DNA of 64,000 nucleotides from Sordariomycetes sp. S80-01Y (lineage: Eukaryota; Ascomycota; Sordariomycetes), in the NCBI GenBank assembly GCA_037042185.1, contig JAXQJY010000025.1:992001-1056000 (forward strand), read 5' to 3'. The position numbers and the translations under genes were made by a program. The notes under the pieces were generated by a model. That model had not been told where the DNA came from. It saw only the letters and a program-made list of their open reading frames with translations, and ran no database searches. Positions 1 to 10,595 of this stretch are shown piece by piece; the first letter of the stretch is position 1, and every line of letters begins with the position of its first letter.

Positions 1-212
1 CCAGACCATAAAACGCCTGGTAGAGTCAGCGAGGTCTTCGGAACGCCGACGGGGATTGTTACCATCGCAATCGAACAGGAATGTCTACGGATCTCTCATG
101 TAAGTCCTTCCTTCTTTAGCCTGAGCAAGATCAGATCACTCACGTCAAACTTGTCGATGAACGCGTTGATGGCAGCCTTGTCGCCAGTCAGGTGCTTTGG
201 CATGGGAGCCAT
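1..212 (-). CDS. pho13: 4-nitrophenylphosphatase / phosphoglycolate phosphatase (HAD family), 5' end only
   Basis: This is the N-terminal part of a gene that runs off the left edge. I read three exons on the minus strand: 212-144, 84-63 and 16-1, with introns starting GTGAGT and GTAACA. The joined protein begins MAPMPKHLTGDKAAINAF and reaches TFLFDCDGVLWSG. DxDGVLW is HAD motif I with the nucleophile aspartate, in the form typical of Pho13/PGP phosphatases, which dephosphorylate side products such as 2-phosphoglycolate. The ATG at 212 opens a frame that stays in phase across both introns. Only about 35 residues are visible, so the substrate is inferred from family membership. Confidence 0.75.
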
Positions 213-654
213 TGTATTTTATACGAGGTCTACGGGTTCGTAATGTATAGGAAGGGTGTTGTAGGCTGAGGGAGGTGTTACTGAAAATGCGGCTTTTGAA
301 CGGGAGAGGTCCTAAGCTGACTAAATTCGTAGCGGGACCTCGCGGAGAGAATGCCGGATGATGTCGCTTCAACAGTACCACTGAGTAGTCCGGTGTTCTG
401 CTGAAGCCAACTCCTCACCAATAAAAAGAATTATATCCTAAACACTCGTGATACGTGTTGATGGTGGAAGAGGTCGAGAGTTGTCCGAATTGACTGAAGT
501 GCCTGCCCGGAAAGCGACCGCAGGGTAGCCTAAAAGGTGTCGCGCCTCGGGTCAAACAATAAATCTGCCTTATGAATCATTGATGCAACTTGTGTATGAT
601 GACTTCTCTATATAGTCTACATTCATCTAGGCATCGGAGCATCGAAATATCAAC
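213..654. other. Intergenic, promoter side of the phosphatase gene
   Basis: This holds the upstream region of the minus-strand phosphatase gene and the 3' end of the next minus-strand gene. A 78-codon open frame at 145-381 only overlaps the phosphatase start and is not coding-like. I see nothing else. Confidence 0.5.
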
Positions 655-1382
655 CTAGATCACCTTGTCGGCAATGGACTGGACACGAATGCCCAAGGTG
701 AAGCCGTACGCAATGGCAGCGAAGACGGTTGACAAGTTGAGCAAAGACGAAACACCGTGGAGGATGCCGAACCTTTTGTTGAGCGCCCGCATCTCCTCTG
801 AGTGAGGACCCTCGGCATACCACTCCTTTCCATCGCGTTTGACTGTGCGGCGTCAGCGATGTTAGTACTTGTGAAAAGTGAGCTATTCACCTTGACCCCT
901 GCGTTCCTTCATGACCTTTGTGACCATCGGCAACAGGACCAGAAGGTTGGTCACGCCCGTAACAAACATGGTGGCGATCGGTACTAAAGACGGGTAGAAC
1001 TGGGACTCATCGAGAAGACCTTTCAGGCCTGAAGGGAGTCCAAAGAGCGTGTTGCCCGGGAACGTGAAAGCAAGGATGATCGGGATCACTGTCTGCATGC
1101 CAAAGTAAATGGGGAAGAGGCCCGTCTGGATAGCTGAGAAAGCCTGGCGAGTAACAGTCTTGAACATGACGGGACCATTGATGAAAGACTACACGATGTT
1201 AGAGAAGGGCCCATTGACCAACGGCGATAGACCATACGTGGAACATTGACGTTCCCAGCAACGTCCCATAGCTACAGGAGTTAGTTTAGGCTCGCAAATC
1301 AATGACATGGCGGTTTTGGAAATGCCACATACGAGAGAATATGATACGGCGCTGCCGAAAGAAAGACTGAGCTTGCCGACAT
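655..1382 (-). CDS. TMEM205-like (DUF4149) membrane protein
   Basis: Four exons (1382-1333, 1271-1238, 1188-891, 842-655) give a protein of 189 residues. It starts MSASSVFLSAAPYHILSYG and ends with a hydrophobic C-terminal region. The hydrophobic stretches (LLGTSMFHSFINGP, GLFPIYFGMQTVIPIILAF, LVPIATMFVTGVTNLLVLLP, VFAAIAYGFTLGI) fit the four-helix TMEM205/DUF4149 family, small membrane proteins of poorly defined role. The middle loop carries KEWYAEGPHSEEMRALNKRF, a region also conserved in family members. All three introns have good GT/AG ends and keep phase. It shares a 336-bp upstream region with the divergent Ku80 gene. The family call is from motif recognition. Confidence 0.8.
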
Positions 1383-1718
1383 GATGATTGAATGCAGTAT
1401 GTTATCAACTTTGAGTCAAATGTACGTTGAGGATGAAAGTGGTCTGAGGTTCGCTTGCCATCGGCGACTTTGATGCGGCCCCATGAGATCATGAACCTGT
1501 GGGGATCACGTGACTTCGCGTCTTTGCACGCGTTCAGCTTACTGGCAGCTGCAGGCACCCGTGGCTCATCTCACCTCCGCGTTTGCTGCCTGGAATTCGA
1601 CTGGGGGCAATGAGACACAAAAGGGCAGTCAACGCACGTTGTTTGCTCTACCTCCCGTGAGACTTCGATTTCACTCCTTCCGACGTCTAATCTTCCGATC
1701 GTCCTTGCACTCGACAAT
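1383..1718. promoter_or_regulatory. Shared divergent promoter region, TMEM205-like / ku80
   Basis: These 336 bp separate two divergent start codons and must hold both promoters. I see no clear TATA box or repeated element. Open frames here are short and overlap in several frames. Confidence 0.4.
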
Positions 1719-4167
1719 ATGGCGGACAAGGAAGCCACGGTTTTCATCCTCGATCTCGGGTCGACGATGGCCCAATCGCATAGTGGACGTGAAGAGTCGG
1801 ATCTCGAATACAGCATGCGCTTTGTTTGGGACAAGATCAGTGATATAGTGGCGGCGAACCGGAAGACGCTCCACGTAGGGGTGGTGGGATTGAGAACCGA
1901 CGAGACCAGCCACGCCTTGGCCGAGGATGGTTACGACAATATTTCAGTACTGAAAGAGATGGGCACAATGACCATGTCGGCTTTGAGAGATCTTCAAGGA
2001 AAGATCAAGCCTAGCTCGACGTGGACGGGTGACGCCATTTCCGCAATCGTCGTCGCAGTAGACATGATCGAGAAGCTCACGAAGAAGCTGAAGTACATCC
2101 GCAAAATCTATCTAGTCACTGACGGTCAGGGAGCGATCGATGCTGAGGATATCGAAGAAATCGCAAAACGTATGAATGGATCCAATATTGCGCTAACAGT
2201 CCTGTGGGTTTACTTCCACGTAGTACGGAATTTGGCTAATTGCGGCAGGGGTGTGGACTTTGACGACCCCGAGTACGGCATGAAGGAAGAAGACAAGTCT
2301 CCCACAAAGGTGATACAAACGAGCACATATTCAAGAAGTACGGACTAATCATTCTTCAGCTCGAAAATGAGAGGACACTGAGGACACTGGTCGAAGCCTG
2401 CGACGACGGAACTTTCGCGTCTATGGCAGACGCGATCGACCGTCTCGACGAACCGACAGTCAAATCAGTCAAGCCATATAAATGCTATGATGGGCAACTC
2501 ACATTAGGCGACCCAGCCAGGGACCCAGCCGCAATGGAAATCAATGTCGAGAGATACTTCAAGACGCACGTTGCACGACCACAACCAGCCAGCACCGTTG
2601 TAATGAAGAACGAGTCTGGCCCGACTCAGTCCACAGAGACTGTTGCGGGTGACGAAATGGAAGGCATCATCGAGTTTTCTGGCGTCAAGCAGGCGCGGAC
2701 ATACAAAGTCAACGATCCCGATGCGCCTGGTGGTAAAAAGGACGTTGAGTTCGAGACATTAGCGAAGGGCTACGAGTACGGACGGACCGCGGTACCTATC
2801 AGTGAGTCTGAGCACAACGTCACAAAGTTGGAAAGCACGAAAGGCTTCAGTATCGTGGGATTCATTCCGTGGGATAAGGTAAATTCTAATCTTTGGTGGA
2901 CTAGAATCCAGCTAATTTGCCAAGTACGAGTCTTTCCTCAACATGGGCGAAGTCTGCGTCACGCACGCACGGAAGTTTGACGAAAAGTCAGAGCTTGCTC
3001 TGTCGTCCCTGATTTGGGCGTTGATTGAGGTCGAATCGTACGCAATCGCAAGAATTGTTGCAAAAGACGGCAAGGACCCTCTTCTGGTGCTCGTGGCCCC
3101 CCATGTCGAGCCTGACTTTGAGTGTTTGTACGACGTACCACTACCTTTCGCGGAAGACATAAGAAGTTACCAATTTCCGCCTCTGGATCGAGTCATCACG
3201 CTCAGCGGTCAGACGCTGAGCAAGCACCGCTTCTTACCGTCAGACGAGCTCAACGAGGCAATGAGCGACTATGTTGATGCGATGGATTTATCGACCTATG
3301 GCATTGACGAAGAAGGGTGAGTTGCATGCGACCGAGAAGACTGAAGCGTTGACCTAATAACGGCATAGCGAGCCAGAGGAGTACATGCAGATCGAAGATT
3401 CTTACAACCCATCCATCCACCGAATCAACCACGCCATCAAACAACGCGCTGTGTGCCCTGAAGCAGATGTGCCTGAAATCCAACCCGTTCTTCTCAGGTT
3501 CTCATCACCACCAGAAGATCTGATTGCAAAGGTACAAGAGCGGATAGATGCGCTCGTCGAGGCAGCAGAAGTGAAAAAGGGTAAGCTCCCACGACCGCCA
3601 GCTGCGGAACACAGGCTGACTACAGTAAAGTCCCTCCGAAGGCGAAGGGCAGGCGGCGCAAGGAAGCGGTCAAGCCCATCTCCGGTCTCGACGTTGACGC
3701 TCTCCTTGGTGAAGAGAAGAAGGGCAAGATTTCAGCCGACAATGCCGTTCCTGACTTCAAGCATGCACTTGAAATTGCCGAATCTGAGGAGGCTCTCGAA
3801 GACGCTTCGAAACAAATGGGCAATATCATCCGCAATCTTGTGACAAACAGCTTCGGCGACAGCAAATACGCGCAGGCTTTGGAGGCCTTGGCTGTCATGC
3901 GAGACGAGTTGATCAATATGGATGAGCCAAAGATGTTCAACAGCTTTGTGCGTGATCTGAAGATGAAGTTGCTGTCAGGGACATTGGGAGGAGACAGGAG
4001 GGAGTTTTGGTTCAAGGTTCGCTGGTCGAAACTTGGCTTGATCGACAACCAGGCGTCTGAGCCGTCAGATGTGAAGCCCGAGGAGGCTGAAGAGGTGAGT
4101 GATTGTAGACGTGAGATAGTGGCTTCAAGTTGCGCTGACCAATCCCTAGTTCTACGCCTCGAAGTGA
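1719..4167 (+). CDS. ku80: ATP-dependent DNA helicase II subunit 2, Ku80 (NHEJ)
   Basis: Seven exons (1719-2203, 2249-2309, 2360-2878, 2925-3316, 3369-3580, 3631-4094, 4150-4167) total exactly 717 codons, giving 716 residues, normal for fungal Ku80. Ku70-Ku80 binds broken DNA ends and starts non-homologous end joining in the nucleus; loss of it in fungi raises gene-targeting efficiency. Residues about 5-220 form a von Willebrand A-like domain (KEATVFILDLGSTM; IYLVTDGQGAI). The central Ku core follows (GFSIVGFIPWDK; YDVPLPFAEDIRSYQFPPL) and then the helical C-terminal arm. A short basic stretch (KAKGRRRKEAVK) near residue 560 could be a nuclear signal. The last exon codes only FYASK. Two acceptors (before 2925 and before 3631) end in AAG rather than CAG/TAG. 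All phases fit. Confidence 0.95.
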
Positions 4168-4676
4168 AATAACGCGACATTGTGTCGCCCGGTTCTCCTT
4201 TTTCCGGGATGGTAGTCCTAGAAGAAAGCGTTGACGAGGCTCAAACTTTTGGGCCCCCTCACCAAGCTCATGCTCATAGAACTAAGGCGCACCGCTGAAT
4301 TAGGCCGGTGTTGGGTGTCCTGTGTTGTTTGCTGACCAAGAAGACGCGAGTAGCTTGTCAAGAGCCATCGCTCCGTGAAGCCCCAAAAATAAGTCCATTA
4401 GAGACCACGCGGTGTCCATCTGTGCCAGGACGTGTATTGAGGCGGGTCTACTTGAATATTTGGGTGGTTGCCGTTCAAGTTGTTCTCAGGAGCTCCGCCA
4501 CCACTGCCTCTTTCCCCCGAATCTCACCTCACCTCCAACTACCGTATATTCTCGTTCTTCAGTCTTCAAGTGCCATACCTCTGTCTCGTGGATCAGAGGG
4601 TCAACACTCTCGAGTCTTTCCAGATTCAACCCTGTAATCTCACCGGTCAGAGCATTCGGCCGGTACCGCAAACGCC
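4168..4676. other. Intergenic, ku80 terminator and promoter of the next gene
   Basis: This is 509 bp between two plus-strand genes. The second half is pyrimidine-rich (around 4495-4570), as is common just upstream of fungal start codons. I see no gene in it. Confidence 0.45.
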
Positions 4677-6352
4677 ATGAATGATCGGGACGCCGAGCTG
4701 CAACGGAGGCTTGACCAGCTGAGCCAGATGCTTGGTCAGAAGATCACTCTCGCCGAGACGTCTCCCGATGCTCAGGTCGACGCCGAGACTGCTGAGGACT
4801 CTGATCCCCTCCAGTGGCAGAAAGACATGATTCCCCAGCTTGAGGAAGGGGCGAAGTCTAAGGAGGAACCTGGGCAAGAAGATGACGGAGCACCTCAGCG
4901 CTTCTTTGGCCACGATTCTGGTCCCAGACCGCATATTGAAGGCGCCTTCGACGACTCGCGCTTCAAGATTGGGATGCCGATCGAGACGAGTGCTGAGTTT
5001 GTACCTTGGAAGGTCGTTAAAGCGTACCCTTACACGTTCGTAGGCAAGACGAACAGACCCCACGTATATTCTCCATCTGTGAAGGTCGCTTTTTTTCTCT
5101 GACAAGGCCTAGGTTGAACCGTACTTTGAGAAGATATTCGAAGGAAGAGTGTGGGATTTGTAAGATGTCGAGCCACTCATCCGGCCCTCGCTAACGGCCC
5201 TAGCTTCTACCTCTACCATCCAATTAGGCCCGTCGGGAAGCCGTATCTTTTTGTACCAACCTCCCAGTTCCAGTGCTTCCTCGACTTTATCAATCGGACC
5301 CTCGGAATATCCCTTTGCATCCCTGCCGGCCAGCCATCCGGGCGCTTCTTCCTTCGCTTCGGTGAAGGAGGCACTCCTCGCCCTCGCTACTTCAGACGCT
5401 TCTTCCACGAGGACCTGGAGGCATGGCTCGAGTGGCCTGGTGTCAGCGTTGAGGACGCTGAGCTCTTCACCGCGGCTTCGGGTATCTGCCAAGATGATTG
5501 GGAGGCAAAGCTGAGGCTCATCACCAGCGCGAGCTCGAGTAAATGGAGGAAGGGGCACAAGAAGGCGGAGCAGAACAAGCTTGATCGGCATTTCATGCTG
5601 GAAGAGACCCAGACTCTTCTGGGAGTGGACAGCAGTAGGCCTCTTCATGGAATCAAGAGCGGCGACAATATTGTCCTCATCGCCGTTGATGTGGAAGCCA
5701 TCGAGCGACCTCCACATCCAATCTCTGAAATCGGCGTCGCCATCCTCGATATGAAGGACGTCAAAGATATGATACATGGTCCAGCCGGCCAGGGTTGGCA
5801 CTCTAACATCAATGCATATCATCTTCGGACGAAGGAGTTTTCTGGTCTCATCAATCACGAGTTCATCCAGGGCTGTCCAGACTTCTTCAACTTCGGGTAG
5901 GATGACCGGATAATCTACTGGCTGGGACACTGCTAAATAGCTATAGGAAAAGCGCCTTCCCGCCTAAGAAGAAGCTTGCCGAGGCAGTCCTCGCCATCTT
6001 GGACCCTCTCGTCGAAGCGGGCCGCGACATTGTCCTCGTCGGCCACGACGTCAAGCAAGATGTTCAGTACCTCGCCTCCATCGGCGTCGACCTCCCCAAC
6101 ACTCCAAACATTTTCCGCACTCTTGATACCCAGGCTATTCACATGGCTTGGAAAGATACGCCTAGCGGCAGGAGTCTCTCCGGCGTTATGGGCGACCTCG
6201 GTCTCGTGGGTACAAACTACCACAATGCGGGGAACGACGCTGTGTACACCATCCAGGCGCTCATCGGTGTCGCGGTCGAGGAAAAGCGCCAGCGCGAGTT
6301 CATAGCTGACGGAAACGGCGATGATTACAAACCGGAGCTCTGGACCATGTGA
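4677..6352 (+). CDS. Gfd2/YDR514C-like protein with DEDDh exonuclease fold (QIP-type)
   Basis: Four exons (4677-5063, 5113-5159, 5204-5896, 5947-6352) give 510 residues. The C-terminal half is an RNase H-like DEDDh exonuclease domain: ExoI as D307-V-E309 in IAVDVEAIERP, ExoII as D410 in GHDVKQDVQYL, ExoIII as H468-x4-D473 in YHNAGNDA. All acidic residues and the histidine are present, so 3'-5' exonuclease activity is plausible. The family includes yeast Gfd2 (linked to DBP5 and mRNA export) and resembles Neurospora QIP, which degrades passenger strands in quelling. I cannot separate these two by eye. The N-terminal 130 residues are charged and probably disordered. Intron 1 could start at 5064 (51 nt, my choice) or 24 nt later; the latter would be implausibly short. 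It follows ku80 on the same strand and faces pam18. Confidence 0.8.
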
Positions 6353-6550
6353 GCAAACCAAGGAAACGGCTGACGGACAGAGACAATATTGAGGAGAGAA
6401 TGAGTCCAGGGACTCAGTATTTGTACAAATAATCTCAACGGTCCTTTAAGACCCTAGCTCTTCCAACCAGATAACGCCATCGCTATGGGAATACACATCT
6501 GTTGTACAACAACTCGTTCCTCCTCTGGTAATTACATCCTTGTTCGTCGT

Positions 6551-6976
6551 CTAGTTGGGCACTTGCTTGTCCAACAGCTCCTTTGCCTCGTTGATCTTTG
6601 TCGCTAGGTACGGACTGCCGCCTCGATCGGGGTGGTTCAGCAGCATGTTCGTCCGGTGGGCTTTGCGGACCTTGTCCTTGGTAAGGGTACGCTCGCTGGT
6701 GCTTGTCAGTCCCCGACGCGTCTCTCGAGCCGCCGCGTCGCTTACCTGAGTGACAAGATGAGAGAAGCCTCCTTCTTTGTCATCTTGGGCTCGAAGCCGC
6801 CCTTGTAGAAGGCCTTGCCCATAGCGCCTACTCCTCCACGCGAACGTCTCCATGCGACCAGACCGGCGCGGCCCTGCTACCTGTTAGTCCTGCGGTGCTG
6901 ATCTGGCGGGGTTTGCGGCTCCTACCAAGAAAGCTGCGACGGCGGTACCGGCGCCGATTGCCATGAGGGATGCCAT
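6551..6976 (-). CDS. pam18: Mitochondrial import inner membrane translocase subunit Pam18/Tim14
   Basis: Three exons (6976-6926, 6873-6746, 6695-6551) give 107 residues. Pam18 is the J-protein of the import motor; it stimulates mtHsp70 ATPase activity at the TIM23 channel on the matrix side. An N-terminal hydrophobic segment ([17 protein letters not shown]) serves as membrane anchor. The link [20 protein letters not shown] is the conserved pre-J region. The degenerate J domain at 51-107 has the HPD triad at residues 81-83 in [14 protein letters not shown]. Length is normal for the fungal family. It is convergent with the upstream Gfd2-like gene, leaving about 200 bp between the two stop codons. 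Confidence 0.95.
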
Positions 6977-7663
6977 GATGTTGTATGGGGCGAGGCGGAC
7001 TCGATCAAGAGGATGGACGGTCGGTGTTCGAGGATGGGGATCGCGGAATTGAAGTTTTGCGATGGACGGCCGGGGCCGGCATGGACCGGGTCTGAGGAGC
7101 CGATGATTAAGCGGCGAAGCGGATCGACACAAAGAGGACGGCGCTGTGCACGTGCTACGCCTAGCTGGCTGGCGGCATTTTTGTCAACCATCGGCTCTGC
7201 CCCTAAGTGTGAGCAAGCTTAGCCCCACCTCCTTTCCGACTCGGACACTCAGCCAACTCAAGCTGTAGTTGTTGTTTCCCCTTTATCTGGTCATGGAGGA
7301 GATATCGTCGAGATTCTGAAGTTGTCTCTTCGCTCTCCAATGCCGTAGAAAGCCACAGCTGCGAATTTGCAAGACACACATTGATGCCAACGCTCCCTGC
7401 ATGCACGACGATCCATCCCGCATGGCTTGAATGGCCGCCCTAAGCCGGGCCAGTGCTTATCAGCGCGGGCGAGCCAGAAGCGGCATCTGATCTACCGCGG
7501 CGACGACCTGAGAAGCTGAACGGCGAGCCCACCGCTCTCACGACTCGTGAAGCTTCGAGGCTGGCGTTCCGGTCTGGTCCTTTTCCCATCCTCTGCGAAA
7601 CTAGCCCTTCGCTGCCATTCGAAGTATCAGCTGGACTGAGTGAGACCGCCCACGACTGCCGTC
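6977..7663. other. Divergent intergenic region, pam18 / hydrolase
   Basis: These 687 bp separate two divergent start codons. Short open frames on both strands (for example 7203-7406 minus) lack any family signature. Nothing beyond promoter sequence is visible. Confidence 0.45.
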
Positions 7664-9662
7664 ATGTATGAGAAGACGCCGTTGCTGCCCGTCGAGGGTG
7701 GCGAGGTGACCCCGAGATGTAGACCTAGGGCGGTGATAGCGATGATTGCTGCTGTGTCGCTGCTGGCAATTTCCTTGTTCAACTCCGTGGGTGACTTGGG
7801 AGCTAACATTGAAGTGCATGCTCCAAGCGAAGGCTGGGGATGGGGCAGTGTGAGTGGTGCATGCCAGGACATGGAACTAATGTACTGATGGACAGCAGAT
7901 GAAGTCGAGTCGGGACCTGAAATGGGATTCCTGCTACGAGGGGAGATTCGAGTGCGCCAGGCTTGATGTATGCGTCTGTGTGACCCTGGCTCAGGGGGCC
8001 AAGGCTGACATCGACAGGTACCAATGGACTGGCAAAACCCTACCGAGGATCAGAGAGTTGTTCTCGGCGTGATGAAGAGACCTGCCAAGACGAAAGATAA
8101 TCCGATGCCGCCGCTGTTCATCAACCCTGGCGTGAGCTTATTCTTTCCAAACTTTGGCTGTAACTGTCGCTGATCCGGGGAACAGGGCCCAGGGGGTTCC
8201 GGTGTCACGGCACTCCAAACAATTGGCGAACACATCCAAACCATCGCAGGGGACAACTACGACATCATCAGCTGGGATCCTCGAGGCGTCGGCACCACCA
8301 CACCTAGGATGGACTGCTGGAGCACCTTCCAGAAGCGTTCCCTGTGGGAAGCAGCCCGCACACCTCTCGTCGACGAACGTCCAGGTCTCATCTACGATGC
8401 CGCCGCCAGGGCTGCCGCCTACTCCGGGGCTTGCGAGCAGGCTATGAATGAGACCGGCATCATGGAGCATATGAGCACCGCCTACATCGCCCGTGACCTG
8501 CTTGAGCTGGTCCGCAAGACCGGCCACGAGAAGATTCGGTTCTGGGGCTTCAGCTACGGCAGTATCCTGGCTGGAACCATCGCGAGTATGTGGCCTGACA
8601 AGATCGAAAGGATGGTGAGCGACGGCAACGTCGATTACAACGATTGGTACCACGGGGATCATGCCAAGTTTGTCAAAGATGCGGACGAGATCCTTAAAAT
8701 CTTTGACGAAGCATGCCACAAGGCTGGGTCGAAGAAGTGCGAGCTCTGGGCTTCATCTGCCGAAGGCGTCCAGAAGCGCAGGGCCGACGTCCTGGAGTCG
8801 CTCAAGCGCAAGCCCGTCCAAGTCCCTGCCGGAACGGCGTGGTGGGGACCTGAGATGCCTGAGCTGGTCACCTACTCCAGCCTCCAGCGCCTCACCCGCG
8901 CAATGCTCTACAAGCCCCTGAAGTATGCCGAAACCATGGCGCGCGTGTACGCTGCGCTGGAAAGGGGCGATGGCGTGCCGTTCCTCGAAGCGCCGAGACC
9001 TGTTGATGGTGGACTGGACACACCCATATCAGAACTCTTGTGCTCAGCCAAGGATATTCCTAGCTCGGAGCCTCAAGAGACTCGTATGGAGATCGACGCC
9101 TTCCCGGCCATTCTATGCTCAGATATGGACGAAACAGACGACTCGCCTGAGAGCCTGGCAGACTACGTGGATGCCATCCTCGGGTACAGCAAGTGGACGG
9201 GATCCGCGAGCTTGGAATTCAGACTGCCCTGCGTGGGGAGGACGGTCAAGCCGAAGTGGCGGGTTGTTATCGAGGACGAGCAAGTTGAGACGGCGCATCC
9301 GATTCTGTTTGTCAACAACGCATGGGATAACGTCACCCCGTTGGAGAGCGCACGCAACAACTCAGCCCACTACCCTGGCTCGGTGATTCTTCAGCAGAAC
9401 TCCCTTGGCGTAGGTTTCGCCGCCCCTGAGCTTTGGCCGCTTGCTAACCTCCTGTTGAAAGCACTGTACGTTCGCCGCGCCATCCGCCTGCACGGCGAGG
9501 AACATTCATGCCTATCTGCAGAACGGTACGCTCCCGGAGAGCGGGACTATCTGTCCTCAAGACTACGAAATGTTCGGAGAGCCCGATGAGAAGATCATGG
9601 CGCAGGATGCGCTGGCGGTGGCTGCCCAGCGGCTATATGAGGATGGCGAGTTCCAGTTTTGA
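7664..9662 (+). CDS. Membrane-anchored alpha/beta hydrolase, TAP-like C-terminal (peptidase S33-like)
   Basis: Five exons (7664-7849, 7899-7967, 8018-8131, 8186-9409, 9462-9662), all multiples of three, give 597 residues. The N terminus is MYEKTPLLPVEGGE, a short basic stretch, then a hydrophobic helix (VIAMIAAVSLLAISLF). This suggests a type II signal anchor rather than a cleaved signal peptide. The hydrolase core has the oxyanion loop NPGGPGGSG and the nucleophile elbow GFSYGS with S246. Charge-relay residues are D504 (NNAWDNVTPLESA) and H532 (GHCTFAAPSAC, first codon of exon 5). This layout matches secreted tripeptidyl aminopeptidase-like hydrolases of fungi and Streptomyces. Substrate is unknown; small peptides or esters are the usual guess. 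An in-frame GTG at 7640 is not needed. Confidence 0.85.
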
Positions 9663-9798
9663 AATGTGAAATGCATGAAGACCACAGAATGAGCACAAAG
9701 AGAAGACCAGAACGAGACCATGAATTCAAGACCACACGAAACGCCGGCATCGCTAATAGTATCTATGGTGATTCAACAAGCTTTAGGAGCGGCAACGC

Positions 9799-10415
9799 TC
9801 AATGCTCACCCCCGTTCATCCCCAGGCCCTTCTTCTTGTCCTTGGCCATGACGACCTTCTCAGGCATCTTCAACCCCTGGTCGACTACCTCCTTGGCCTT
9901 CCTCTCCATCTCCTCTAGCCGACTCGTCTCCCCGTCATCCTCCCCCTCGCTTCGCTTGCCCTTCTCCTTCCAGTTCCCCGCTCCACCGCGCCCGGCGTAG
10001 GCGCCCGCGGAAGAAGGCTTGTGCTTCTTGACCGCCTGCGCCGTCTCCTGCGCCACGGTCTGCTCGTGCTCGGCCGCCGCGGAGGAGCTCTCGGTGTAGT
10101 TGCCCGCGCCGCCACGCCCTGCCCTCGCCGGGTGCGACGGCGTCGGGTTGGCGGTGCTGGCGGCGGGAGCCTGTGAGGGTTGCTGAGCTTCGACGTCTCT
10201 GTCGGCCTGGGACGGGCGTGGGTTAGCGGGCTCCGATGCGTCGCTGCTGATCATGTGCGCTCCTGGAGCCGGCGGCTACAGACGCGCAGTGGGCAGGGCT
10301 TGTAATACCGCGGCCGGGGACGTACCTCTGCCTGCGCATCAGCGGTGGACTTGTTGAAGAAGTTGCCCGCGCCGCCGCGACCGACTTTGCGATAGACGTC
10401 GTCGTCTTGTGTCAT
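9799..10415 (-). CDS. DUF3602-type protein with three GRGGAGN motifs
   Basis: Two exons (10415-10326 and 10206-9799) give 165 residues. The protein is polar, rich in Ala, Pro, Ser and Lys, and has no membrane segment or signal peptide. Its clearest feature is a motif repeated three times: GRGGAGNFFNKS in exon 1, GRGGAGNYTESS and GRGGAGNWKEKG in exon 2. Each ends in a different aromatic residue. This pattern is the hallmark of the fungal DUF3602 family, whose function is not established. The end is basic (VVMAKDKKKGLG). The acceptor at 10207 was chosen because a GCTAAC branch site precedes it and the frame stays open; a nearer CAG at about 10260 is possible. It converges on the hydrolase gene with 136 bp between stops. 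Confidence 0.75.
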
Positions 10416-10587
10416 GTTTGCCGGCTCTTCGAGGTATCGCCTTGTGGAAAATTGGCGCTCAATGTGGTGACGCGTAAAATCAAACTTATCGGGGAATTGA
10501 AGTAGGCAAAGGGAGGTTGGAGCGGATACCAGATTGAGTTCGAGGCGACAGGTACTAAGGTAGATAAAAGGGGGGGACCCCTATTTT

Positions 10588-10595
10588 TGACGTCA
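10588..10595. promoter_or_regulatory. Perfect CRE/ATF palindrome TGACGTCA
   Basis: The octamer TGACGTCA lies 173 bp upstream of the start codon of the minus-strand DUF3602 gene. It is the classic site for CRE-type bZIP factors (ATF/CREB, in fungi Atf1-like). Just beside it (about 10570-10583) is a near-palindromic run of G followed by CCCCT. Occupancy is an inference. Confidence 0.4.
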
